NCBI GenBank assembly: GCA_964445575.1
Contig: CAYULB010000022.1
Span: forward strand, 1 to 33,541
Origin: WJMT01 sp964445575
Lineage (GTDB): Bacteria > Acidobacteriota > Aminicenantia > Aminicenantales > Aminicenantaceae
Reading direction: 5' to 3'
DNA length: 33,541 bases
The translations under genes were made by a program, and so were the position numbers. Within the stretch, counting starts at the first letter, position 1. Each line of letters begins with the position of its first letter. Below, piece after piece: positions 25,365 to 33,183 of the stretch. The notes under the pieces are model-generated. The model did not search any database, had not been told where the DNA came from, and saw nothing but the letters and a program-made list of their open reading frames with translations.

Positions 25365-25494
25365 AAAAAAATGGCGATGTATCCATTATTCTTTCATTTT
25401 CAGCGACATGCATGATTTTTTCAAGAACAATGACCGGAACATTTTTCCTGTTTGTATTTTTTGTTTTAATCGCCATTTTTTTACCTTCCAGGTT
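25349..25494 (+). repeat. A-type repeat with inner inverted arms, inserted between nuoG and nuoH
   Basis: It starts with ACCTGACCCATTCAT and contains perfect 15-bp inverted arms TAAAAAAATGGCGAT (25364-25378) and ATCGCCATTTTTTTA (25469-25483) separated by exactly 90 bases, ending near CCAGGT. The copy at 33029-33172 has the same plan and spacing. It is non-coding and accounts for nearly all of the nuoG-nuoH gap. Confidence 0.8.
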
Positions 25495-25496
25495 TA

Positions 25497-27050
25497 TTAC
25501 CTGAAAAATTTTATTTTATCCTTCATCTTTTTAAACACATCAAAAGAAGATGATATCCCGGCATAGGATTGAAAATCAATTCCTATTTCTTTACCCAAAG
25601 ACACCAGCCATTTCCATTCTGGCTGAGCTTTTCCAGGGGGAGAAAGAACCGGACCAAAATGCTGGACTTTTCCATCTGTATTGGTGAAAGAACCAGCTTT
25701 TTCAGCAGACACAGTTGTAGGAACGACCAAATCAAATGCCTCCTTCCATTCTCTAAGAAAGGGCGTAAACAGTATTTTTGTCTTTATCTCACTTAATTTT
25801 GGCCTGAATTCAGTGAATTTATCTAATTCAAAGGGAGAGGACCAGAAAATAATCAGAAGTTCTGTTCCCAGGAACAATGATTCTTCTATGGGATTGATTG
25901 AAAACCCGACTTCCTCGGCACCTTTTTTATTGGGGGTACGGTCTTCTGTTATCAGAAGGTCATCTTCTTCTCCTTTAGCATCCTCTATAAAAAACACTTT
26001 TTCTAACTGCAGTTCCTGTGTGAACAGCTTTTGTGCTAAAAAGAGCTCTTCGTTAGTGAGCCAGGTGTTTAAAATAATCCCCATGCGATTCAGCTTGTTC
26101 TTATAAATAAGCTTTTTGACTTTTTCACTTATGTATTTAACAGCTTGTTCCTTATCATCTGCCGGGTCTCCCTGCTTTTTAACTATGTTCTCGGCTCTTT
26201 CCTTATCTATGTAGGAATACCCATAACGTCCTATATCACAGATCCAGTACCCCTTTTCTTTTTGGCTTTCTTCTCTGGAAGTGACCCGGGAAGTGATCCT
26301 ATAAACTCTTTTGGGAACCTTGAAACGGGCAAACCCAGGGTGATATTCGATGAAAATATTGCATCCCCTGGCACACAGAGGACAGATAGAAGCGCCTTTT
26401 TTAAGAAACCAGTTGCGGGTCTTAAACCGAAAATCTTTATCTGTTATGGCTCCCACAGGGCATAACTCAACCAGGTTCCCAGCATAATTGTTGTCAATAA
26501 TCCGGCCATCAAAGACCCCGATTTCAGAATGGACTCCGCGTTCAAACACTCCCAGCTCCTCTGTCTCGGTGACATCTCTCAGGAAGCGCTGACACCGGGT
26601 GCAGAGGACACATCTCTCACGGTCTAGAATCAGTCCTTTTCCAATAGAGAGTTTTTTGTCTTTCCTCTCTTTTTCTTCTTGGAAACTGCTTTCAAAAAGA
26701 CCGTACTTTTCATAATAATCCTGAAGTGTGCACTCGCCTGCCTTATCACAGATAGGACAATCCATGGGGTGTTCTGCCAGCAGAAATTCAAGCACCCCTT
26801 TTCTGGCTTCAATGACATTTTCTGTTTCTGTGTAGATTTTCATCCCCTCTTTAACAAGGGTGGAACAAGCCAGCTCAAGACAGAGATGTCCTTCGATCTC
26901 GACCAGACACATGCGGCAGCTTCCCTCGGGTAAGAATGCCTCATGATAGCATATATGAGGGATATGAATTCCAGCTTTCTCTGCGGCTTTGAACACAGTG
27001 GTCCCTTGTTCAACTTTTATGGATCGGTCATTGATGAATATCTCTACCAT
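25497..27050 (-). CDS. nuoG: NADH:quinone oxidoreductase subunit G
   Basis: I place the start at the ATG 27048-27050 (517 residues), because MVEIFINDRSIKV is the usual N-terminus, GAGGA lies upstream, and an earlier in-frame ATG at 27152 would overlap nuoF by 83 bases with a non-family sequence. Iron-sulfur sites are complete: CYHEAFLPEGSCRMC with a further Cys in LELACS ([2Fe-2S] N1b), HPMDCPICDKAGEC (N5), CVLCTRC with CPVG (N4), and CPLCARGC. The following molybdopterin-like part is short: family members have about 600-900 residues. It is the electron wire between NuoEF and NuoI. Confidence 0.93.
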   Translation of the reverse strand: MVEIFINDRSIKVEQGTTVFKAAEKAGIHIPHICYHEAFLPEGSCRMCLVEIEGHLCLELACSTLVKEGMKIYTETENVIEARKGVLEFLLAEHPMDCPICDKAGECTLQDYYEKYGLFESSFQEEKERKDKKLSIGKGLILDRERCVLCTRCQRFLRDVTETEELGVFERGVHSEIGVFDGRIIDNNYAGNLVELCPVGAITDKDFRFKTRNWFLKKGASICPLCARGCNIFIEYHPGFARFKVPKRVYRITSRVTSREESQKEKGYWICDIGRYGYSYIDKERAENIVKKQGDPADDKEQAVKYISEKVKKLIYKNKLNRMGIILNTWLTNEELFLAQKLFTQELQLEKVFFIEDAKGEEDDLLITEDRTPNKKGAEEVGFSINPIEESLFLGTELLIIFWSSPFELDKFTEFRPKLSEIKTKILFTPFLREWKEAFDLVVPTTVSAEKAGSFTNTDGKVQHFGPVLSPPGKAQPEWKWLVSLGKEIGIDFQSYAGISSSFDVFKKMKDKIKFFR

Positions 27051-27069
27051 AAAATTTTCTTCCTCTTTT

Positions 27070-28335
27070 TCATAGGGTCTTTCCTTCAATAAAAGACTCC
27101 AGCTCCTTTCTGAATTTTTTAATAATGGAAAGAATAGGCATGGCAGCCGCATCTCCCAGCGGACACAAAGTCTTTCCCAGCATATTGGATGCCAGCCTTT
27201 CTATGTTAGCCAGGTCTTCTTTTTTACCCTCACCCCTGTATATTCTTTTGACTGTTTTATTGATCCATGAATTTCCAATCCGGCAGGGCGTACACTGGCC
27301 GCAGGATTCATGAGAATAAAACTGAGCGGTCTTTCTCAAAACATCAATCATGGGTACATCTTGGTCAATGACGATCACAGCGCCTGAACCCAGCATGGAA
27401 TCTGCTTTCATCAGAGATTCACAGTCCAAAGAGATATCAATCTCATCCGGTTTTAGGATGGGAGATGACATTCCTCCTGGAATAACTGCCTTGAGCTTCT
27501 TTCCTGACTCCAAACCACCCGCATGAGTGTAAATAAGCTCCTTTAAAGAACTTCCCACAGGCAGCTCATAGATACCGGGTTTCTTAACCTTTCCACTGAC
27601 CCCGAAAATCCGGGTTCCTCCATCCTTGGGAAGCCCCTGTTTTACAAACCACTCCGCACCCTTTTCCAGAATATAAGGGACATTGGAAAGCGTCTCTACA
27701 TTGTTGATCACTGTAGGACATTGAAAAAGGCCTATGGCTGCTGGAAAAGGAGGTTTTAACCGTGGATTTCCCCGCTTTCCCTCTAAAGACTCTAAAAGTG
27801 CGGTTTCTTCTCCGCAGATATAAGCTCCGGCTCCTCTGTGCACATAAACTTCAAGGTCAAACCCTGAACCTAAAATATCTTTCCCCATATATCCTCTGTC
27901 TTCAGCCTCTGAAACAGCCCTTTCCAAACGCTGAGCCACTTTTTCATATTCACCCCGGATGTAGATGAAAGCCGTATGAATCCCTACAGCATAACTGGTG
28001 ATCACAATTCCTTCCAGAAGCAGATGGGGGTTGTGGGTCATGATGTATCTGTCTTTGAAAGTCCCTGGTTCTCCCTCGTCTGCATTCACACATAAATATT
28101 TGGGCTTACTAACATCCCGGGGGACAAAACCCCATTTCACTCCAGCAGGGAAGCCTGCGCCCCCCCTTCCTCTAAGCTGAGCAGCTTTGACCTCATTGAG
28201 CACATCTTCGGGTTTGAGCTTTTTAAAAACCTTTGCCAGGGTCTGGTAACCACCCTTTTTTACATACTCATTGATTTTAAAAAGATGGTTGAAATCAAAA
28301 TCTTTAGTGAGTACTTTTTCCGGCACTTTATTCAT
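27070..28335 (-). CDS. nuoF: NADH:quinone oxidoreductase subunit F
   Basis: The 421-residue subunit oxidises NADH. It shows the NADH/FMN binding segment LRGRGGAGFPAGVKWGF (about 53-69), NADEGEPGTFKDR, the GAGAYICGEETALLESLEG motif and the N3 [4Fe-4S] site SCGQCTPCRIG with the distal cysteine in TLCPLG. The ATG overlaps the nuoE stop by eight bases. Length is normal for the family. Confidence 0.96.
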   Translation of the reverse strand: MNKVPEKVLTKDFDFNHLFKINEYVKKGGYQTLAKVFKKLKPEDVLNEVKAAQLRGRGGAGFPAGVKWGFVPRDVSKPKYLCVNADEGEPGTFKDRYIMTHNPHLLLEGIVITSYAVGIHTAFIYIRGEYEKVAQRLERAVSEAEDRGYMGKDILGSGFDLEVYVHRGAGAYICGEETALLESLEGKRGNPRLKPPFPAAIGLFQCPTVINNVETLSNVPYILEKGAEWFVKQGLPKDGGTRIFGVSGKVKKPGIYELPVGSSLKELIYTHAGGLESGKKLKAVIPGGMSSPILKPDEIDISLDCESLMKADSMLGSGAVIVIDQDVPMIDVLRKTAQFYSHESCGQCTPCRIGNSWINKTVKRIYRGEGKKEDLANIERLASNMLGKTLCPLGDAAAMPILSIIKKFRKELESFIEGKTL

Positions 28336-28804
28336 CCAGCTCGTCTAAAATTTTATCTATCTTTTCCTTATCCAGATGACCGTAATAATCATCATTGACC
28401 ATCATGCTCGGTGCCTGCTCGCAAGCCCCCAGACACTCCACTGTGGTCAGAGTAAACTTTCCGTCTTCAGTGGTCTCTCCTGGTCTTATACCCAATTTCT
28501 CACTCAAATAATCAATAAGAGTCTCTGCACCCCTAAGGGAACAGGTCAGGTTGGAGCATACCTGTATATGGTATTTTCCCAGAGGCTTTTGGCTCAACAT
28601 GGAATAAAAGGTCACTACTTCCCTGACTCTAACTGGATTTATTTCCAGCAAATCCGCAATCCATATTTCTTCATTTTCGGAAACAAATCCCTTTTCCCTC
28701 TGGATCACATGAATGACAGGCAGAATGGCTGCCTGCTTTTTAGGATACCTTGCAATGATCTTTTCTATTTTCTTTTTCGTATCTTCTGTGACCTCGGGGC
28801 TCAT
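28328..28804 (-). CDS. nuoE: NADH:quinone oxidoreductase subunit E
   Basis: The 158-residue thioredoxin-fold subunit holds the [2Fe-2S] cluster N1a, with ligands in VCSNLTC (two Cys) and VECLGACEQAP (two Cys). The N-terminal helical part (KKIEKIIARYPKKQAAILPV) is typical. Its ATG overlaps the nuoD stop as ATGA. Confidence 0.95.
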   Translation of the reverse strand: MSPEVTEDTKKKIEKIIARYPKKQAAILPVIHVIQREKGFVSENEEIWIADLLEINPVRVREVVTFYSMLSQKPLGKYHIQVCSNLTCSLRGAETLIDYLSEKLGIRPGETTEDGKFTLTTVECLGACEQAPSMMVNDDYYGHLDKEKIDKILDELDE

Positions 28805-30123
28805 CGGTCCAGTTCTCCTCCGATCATATTTGTGGAACCAAATGTGGGAATGACATCTGCAATGTAATGGCCTTTGATCATTTCTTCCAGGGCTGAAACG
28901 ATATGGAAACAGGGTCCTCTTAAATGAAGTCTGTAAGGCTGGTCTGTTCCGTCTGAAACAATGTAATAACCCAGTTCACCGCTTCCTCCTTCTACAGAGA
29001 AATAAACCTCCCCTTTAGGGGGCCTGATTCCATGTCCTTTCATGAAAAATTTAAAATGGTTTATCAATCCTTCTAGAGTGGTATAAGTGTCTTCTTTAGA
29101 AGGGACTTTAACTCCTTTTGAATCTGTCAAAATACTCCAATATTTTTCCTTTTCAGAACCTTTAAGATTGGGAGAAAGCTTGATTTTTTCATGAGGTTTC
29201 TTATTTCTGGAGGCTTTTATAGCTTCAGCAGGATCGATTCCTCCTCTGATTTCAGCTACCCCTTCTGGTATTTTTTCCACGCACTGTTCAACAATTCTCA
29301 GGCTCTGCTCCATCTCTTTCATGCGAACCATATACCGGTCATAATTGTCCCCTTTTTCACCCAGAGGAACCACCCAATCCAGCTGGTCATATACCAGATA
29401 GGGATGAGCTTTTCTCACATCATATTTTATCCCTGAAGCTCTTAAACACGGCCCTGTGAATCCATAATTAACAGCCATTTCTGGAGAGACCACTGCCACA
29501 TCCCGGGTCCGGTCTATCCAGATCTTGTTTTTATCCAGAAGTCCGCTCACATCCTTCAGCACATCCCAAGTCACTTTCATGGCCTTTTTCACATCTTTTT
29601 TAAAATCTGGGTGAAGGTCTGCTCTTACCCCCCCTATCCGGATATAAGAAGTGGTCATCCTGGCTCCTGTGGTTTTCTCAATCACATTCCATATCTCTTC
29701 ACGGGCCTTGATGTAGTAGAGAAAAACAGTAAAGGCACCGCATTCCATAGTCATGGCTGCTAAAGCGGTGAGATGGTCGCTTATACGGGAAAGCTCACTC
29801 ATGATAACCCGGATATACTGGGCTCTTTCAGGAACTTTGACTCCCAGAAGTTTCTCAAGGGTCATCACATATCCCACATTATTTATAAGCGGGGATACAT
29901 AATTCAACCGGTCTGTATAGGGAAGCAGATTAAAATAGGTCTTATTTTCACAGGTCTTTTCAAATCCCCTGTGCAGATACCCCACTTCAACTTCTGAATT
30001 GCGGACCTTTTCCCCATCCAGCTCCAGCATGATGCGGATGGTCCCGTGCATAGCAGGGTGAGAAGGCCCCATGTTTATCAAAAGGCTCTCTTTCCGGGCT
30101 TCTTTTTGTATTCGAGTGGTCAT
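28801..30123 (-). CDS. nuoD: NADH:quinone oxidoreductase subunit D
   Basis: The 440-residue 49-kDa subunit forms the quinone pocket with NuoB. It contains INMGPSHPAMHGTIR (about 16-30) with the quinone-site histidine, GYLHRGFEK, and the C-terminal FGSTNMIGGELDR with the conserved terminus. A charged insertion around 300-340 (SPNLKGSEKEKYWSILTDSK) is longer than in many homologues. It starts one base after nuoC. NuoC and NuoD are separate rather than fused. Confidence 0.96.
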   Translation of the reverse strand: MTTRIQKEARKESLLINMGPSHPAMHGTIRIMLELDGEKVRNSEVEVGYLHRGFEKTCENKTYFNLLPYTDRLNYVSPLINNVGYVMTLEKLLGVKVPERAQYIRVIMSELSRISDHLTALAAMTMECGAFTVFLYYIKAREEIWNVIEKTTGARMTTSYIRIGGVRADLHPDFKKDVKKAMKVTWDVLKDVSGLLDKNKIWIDRTRDVAVVSPEMAVNYGFTGPCLRASGIKYDVRKAHPYLVYDQLDWVVPLGEKGDNYDRYMVRMKEMEQSLRIVEQCVEKIPEGVAEIRGGIDPAEAIKASRNKKPHEKIKLSPNLKGSEKEKYWSILTDSKGVKVPSKEDTYTTLEGLINHFKFFMKGHGIRPPKGEVYFSVEGGSGELGYYIVSDGTDQPYRLHLRGPCFHIVSALEEMIKGHYIADVIPTFGSTNMIGGELDR

Positions 30124-30124
30124 T

Positions 30125-30607
30125 TTATTTTCTTAGACGGATTTTTGGCTGCCTTTTTCTTAGAGGATAGTCTTTTCTCAAAGGATATCCCTCAAAGCCA
30201 TCATACATAAACAAACGCCTCAGGTCAGGATGACCTTTGAACTGAATGCCGAACATATCATAGACTTCCCTTTCCAGCCAATTTGCGTTTTTCCAAATTT
30301 TGCAGAGGGAATCGACCTCCGGGTCATCCTCGGGGACCCGTGCCTTTATTCTCAACCGGTGGTTTTTGGAAAGGGAAAACACATGATAAACCATCTCAAA
30401 ACGGGGCTTTTTTTTCATATGATCCACACATGTTAAATCAAGCAGCATGGAATAATCTTGGGGCTTATCCTTCAGGAATTTCAGGACATCAGCCACAGCC
30501 TCTTTGCTAATCTGGATAATCACATCTCCAAGGTCTTCCTTCACACTCTGGATTTTTCCTTTAAATTTTTCCTTAAGAGCTTCTTCTATTCTTTGACTAT
30601 GTTCCAT
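30125..30607 (-). CDS. nuoC: NADH:quinone oxidoreductase subunit C
   Basis: The 160-residue 30-kDa subunit has the family signature NWLEREVYDMFGIQFKGHPD followed by LRRLFMYDGFEGYPLRKDYP near the C-terminus. It is a structural subunit of the peripheral arm. AGGA lies six bases before the ATG, which is inside the end of nuoB (22-base overlap). Confidence 0.95.
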   Translation of the reverse strand: MEHSQRIEEALKEKFKGKIQSVKEDLGDVIIQISKEAVADVLKFLKDKPQDYSMLLDLTCVDHMKKKPRFEMVYHVFSLSKNHRLRIKARVPEDDPEVDSLCKIWKNANWLEREVYDMFGIQFKGHPDLRRLFMYDGFEGYPLRKDYPLRKRQPKIRLRK

Positions 30608-31110
30608 CTTAAATCCTGTTTCTGCTTTTGAATCTTATCCTGGAGTTTAAGCAGAGCATTTAATATGGTCTCGGGCCGGGGAGGGCATCCAGGAATGTAC
30701 ACATCCACGGGAATGATCTTATCAATCCCCTGGACAACCGCGTAGTTGTCATAAATGCCGCCGCTTACCGCACAAGCTCCACAGGCAATGACCCACTTCG
30801 GCTCCACCATCTGGTCATAAACGGTCTTTAATACAGGTGCTTCTTTATGGGTGATGGTTCCTACCACAAAAAGCAGGTCTGACTGCCTGGGAGAAAAAGT
30901 AGTCATCCCCACTCCAAACCGGTCAAAGTCCCAGTGAGCACAGGCCGCTGACATATATTCCATACCACAGCACGCTGTGATAAAAGGATAGTGAAATATG
31001 GAGAACTTACGTCCCCATCCAATGGCATAATTTAACTTGGTGGCGATAAAACCACCTTGGACTGTCTTTTGATAATAACTGTACTTTTTTATCGGTCTTA
31101 TTTTTCCCAT
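30586..31110 (-). CDS. nuoB: NADH:quinone oxidoreductase subunit B
   Basis: The chosen start, ATG at 31108-31110, gives 174 residues and has GGGAG at eight bases; a GTG 21 bases upstream is possible but less likely. Ligands for the terminal cluster N2 are visible: the tandem cysteines in ACCGMEY, the Cys in ACGACAVSGG, and the Cys in PGCPPRPE. It hands electrons to quinone at the interface with NuoD and NuoH. The gene overlaps nuoA by 13 bases. Confidence 0.95.
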   Translation of the reverse strand: MGKIRPIKKYSYYQKTVQGGFIATKLNYAIGWGRKFSIFHYPFITACCGMEYMSAACAHWDFDRFGVGMTTFSPRQSDLLFVVGTITHKEAPVLKTVYDQMVEPKWVIACGACAVSGGIYDNYAVVQGIDKIIPVDVYIPGCPPRPETILNALLKLQDKIQKQKQDLRWNIVKE

Positions 31111-31445
31111 GCAAAAGCTCCCTTTTTCCACGCATAAACAAATCCGGCAATTAATATCAGAATATAAAAAGACATGGAAATAAGAGCCAGACTTCCCATT
31201 TCTTTAAAAATCAAGGCCCAGGGAAAGAAAAATACCACTTCCACATCAAAAAGGAGAAAAAGAAACGCCACCAAATAGAATTTGATGGGTACAGGATAGA
31301 TTCTGTCCTGGAGATAAGGGCTGCCGCATTCAAAAGGGGTCTGTTTGGTGGGATTGGATCGTTTTGGTCCTATGATTTTATTAACGATAACCAGAAAGAA
31401 TGCCAATGCTCCGGTTACCAGAAAAACTATCAGCAGTTCAATCAT
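31098..31445 (-). CDS. nuoA: NADH:quinone oxidoreductase subunit A
   Basis: The 115-residue membrane subunit has three hydrophobic helices and the family loop with KQTPFECGSPYLQ (about 34-46) containing the conserved Cys, then FLLFDVEVVFFFPWA (about 66-80). It is the first gene of the operon. The ATG at 31445 lacks a strong ribosome binding site. Confidence 0.95.
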   Translation of the reverse strand: MIELLIVFLVTGALAFFLVIVNKIIGPKRSNPTKQTPFECGSPYLQDRIYPVPIKFYLVAFLFLLFDVEVVFFFPWALIFKEMGSLALISMSFYILILIAGFVYAWKKGAFAWEK

Positions 31446-31460
31446 GGATTTTGAGGCAGT

Positions 31461-31489
31461 ATTTTATACAAATAAAATTAAAGATGCAA
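31461..31489 (-). promoter_or_regulatory. possible promoter of the nuo operon
   Basis: The minus strand has TTGCAT (31484-31489), 17 bases and TAAAAT (31461-31466). The -35 match is weak and the leader would be very short, so this is tentative. Confidence 0.3.
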
Positions 31490-31523
31490 CTATTTAATTA
31501 TTTTTTTTTGTCTAAAGATTATT

Positions 31524-31594
31524 AACCTGGACTATTCACGAGTCGAGGTCGCTGCAGATGCGAGGCGCAGGATATGAAGGTTAGGTCAGGTTAA
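31524..31594 (-). repeat. A/B dispersed element overlapping the 3' end of lpd (about 71 bp)
   Basis: It starts with the B end AACCTGGACTATTCACGAG, continues with GCTGCAGATGCGAGGCGCAGG as at 5880, and ends with a shortened reversed A end (TTAGGTCAGGTTAA). The A end encodes the last residues INLT and the stop codon of the dihydrolipoamide dehydrogenase gene. Confidence 0.75.
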
Positions 31595-32990
31595 TGATGT
31601 GAATGGCTTTTTTCTGAACATTTAAGGCTGCTTCCATTATGGATTCAGACAGTGTGGGATGCACATGAATCACAGACGCGAGTTCGCTGACTTTAATCCC
31701 TGATTTTAATGCTAAGGTCACTTCTGAGATCATTTCGCTGGCACTGGGAGAAAGAATGTGAGCGCCGAGGATTTTTTCATGTTTATCAGCAATGATTTTT
31801 ACAAATCCCTCCCCTTTTCCCATAGTCAGAGCCCTTCCACAAGCCTTGAGCGGAAATTTTCCAATGCGAATATCATTTCCATATTTTTCCTTGGCGTTTT
31901 CTTCTGTAAGCCCTACAGATGAAAATTCAGGCTCTGTAAAAACAGCCCAAGGAACTGTGCTGTCATTCATGCTCTTTCTTGCCCCACAGGCATTTTCTGC
32001 TGCTGTAAGACCTTCATGGGATGCTTTGTGGGCCAGAAGTTTCCCTCCGGCTAAATCCCCTACGGCATACATATCCTTTATGTTGGTCTCCATAAATTTA
32101 TTGACTTTAACAAAACCTGCTTCATCCAAATCCAGCTCCGGGAGTGCTTTTTTTAATTTTTCTGAATTAGGTTTTCGCCCCACCGCAAGGAGTACTTTCT
32201 CAGCCTGGTATTCAAAAGAAGTGTCTTTTTTTATAGAAATCCCTTTGAGTGTGACCACGCCCTCTTCAACAAGGCATTCCTCAATTTTCATCTCGGTCAG
32301 GACCTCCAGGCCTTGTTTTCTGAGCTCCCTCTCAAGAGAGACGGCAGTTTTTTCATCACTTCCCGGGAGGATCTGAGGCATAACTTCCAAAACAGTGACC
32401 TTGGATCCCAGTCTGTGAAACAGAGCGCCTAACTCGAGCCCAACTGCCCCGGCTCCAATCACAATCAAACGGGGAGGGGCCTCCGTGGCATCCAGAGCCT
32501 GTTTGGAATCTATGACTTCCTTTTTGTTTACTTTAATAAAAGGAAGGCTTCCCGGACGGCTTCCGGTAGCCAGGATGATTTTATTGGCTTTGACTTTTTG
32601 TTCTTCCCTTTCTCCTCTTATAATGATTTCTCTTTGGGATTCAAATTCAGCCTCTCCTTTTAACACACAGATATTGTTTTTTTCTAAAAGAAATTCAATA
32701 CCCTTGACAAGTCTCTCCACGCATCTTTTCTTGTTTTCCTGTAAACTTTTGAGATTCAGGGTGATTTGGTCAACAGGTCCTTCAAAGTTTTGGTTTTGTT
32801 TTATTTCCATGAATGATCGGGACTGATGAATGAGTAGTTTAGTAGGAATGCATCCCCAGTTCATACAGACTCCGCCGATTTTCTCTTTTTCCATCAGCAA
32901 AACCTTTTTCCCTAACTGGGCACTCCTTAGAGCCGCCACATAACCCCCGGGCCCGGCTCCGATAACAGCCACATCAAATTCTTTACTCAT
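31581..32990 (-). CDS. lpdA: dihydrolipoamide dehydrogenase (E3)
   Basis: The 469-residue flavoprotein has the FAD motif GAGPGG (11-16), the redox disulfide in GGVCMNWGCIPTK (Cys42, Cys47), an NAD-binding GAGAVGLELG segment, the second FAD motif AVGDLAGG and the C-terminal catalytic HVHPTLSE. It reoxidises dihydrolipoyl groups of 2-oxoacid dehydrogenase or glycine cleavage complexes, but no E1, E2 or lipoyl protein is in the window. The start is the ATG at 32988-32990 with GGGAGG nine bases upstream; an upstream ATG in the same frame adds eight unlikely residues. The final codons lie inside a repeat end. It could share a transcript with nuoA, 135 bp downstream. Confidence 0.95.
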   Translation of the reverse strand: MSKEFDVAVIGAGPGGYVAALRSAQLGKKVLLMEKEKIGGVCMNWGCIPTKLLIHQSRSFMEIKQNQNFEGPVDQITLNLKSLQENKKRCVERLVKGIEFLLEKNNICVLKGEAEFESQREIIIRGEREEQKVKANKIILATGSRPGSLPFIKVNKKEVIDSKQALDATEAPPRLIVIGAGAVGLELGALFHRLGSKVTVLEVMPQILPGSDEKTAVSLERELRKQGLEVLTEMKIEECLVEEGVVTLKGISIKKDTSFEYQAEKVLLAVGRKPNSEKLKKALPELDLDEAGFVKVNKFMETNIKDMYAVGDLAGGKLLAHKASHEGLTAAENACGARKSMNDSTVPWAVFTEPEFSSVGLTEENAKEKYGNDIRIGKFPLKACGRALTMGKGEGFVKIIADKHEKILGAHILSPSASEMISEVTLALKSGIKVSELASVIHVHPTLSESIMEAALNVQKKAIHIINLT

Positions 32991-33028
32991 AATCGTTTGC
33001 CTCCCGTAACACACTTAAATCTATATAT

Positions 33029-33172
33029 TAACCTGACCTATTCATAAAAAAATGGCGATGTTTTCATTATTAATTTATTTTCAGCGATATACAAGATTTT
33101 TTCAAGGACAATCTCTTGAACATTTTTCTTATTTGAATTTTTTATTTTAATCGCTATTTTTTTACCATTGAG
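33029..33172 (+). repeat. A-type repeat with inner inverted arms, upstream of lpd
   Basis: Begins TTAACCTGACCTATTCAT, with arms TAAAAAAATGGCGAT (33045-33059) and ATCGCTATTTTTTTA (33150-33164), 14 of 15 complementary, 90 bases apart. It is homologous along its whole length to 25349-25494 by hand alignment. It is followed by AGGCGAGCCGATCT, a segment also found inside the copy at 5880-6036. Confidence 0.8.
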
Positions 33173-33183
33173 GCGAGCCGATC

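Noticed and set aside
25364..25483. Inverted arms ending in a T-run as a rho-independent terminator in the nuo operon
   Set aside because: The 90-base loop and AT-rich stem are unlike an intrinsic terminator, and nuoH and nuoI must be expressed downstream.
27051..27152. Upstream in-frame ATG extending NuoG by 34 residues
   Set aside because: The extension lies mostly inside nuoF and does not look like NuoG, while the internal ATG matches the family N-terminus and has a ribosome binding site.
32991..33014. Upstream in-frame ATG extending lpd by eight residues
   Set aside because: The ATG at 32990 has GGGAGG at suitable spacing and begins the usual FAD-binding strand.
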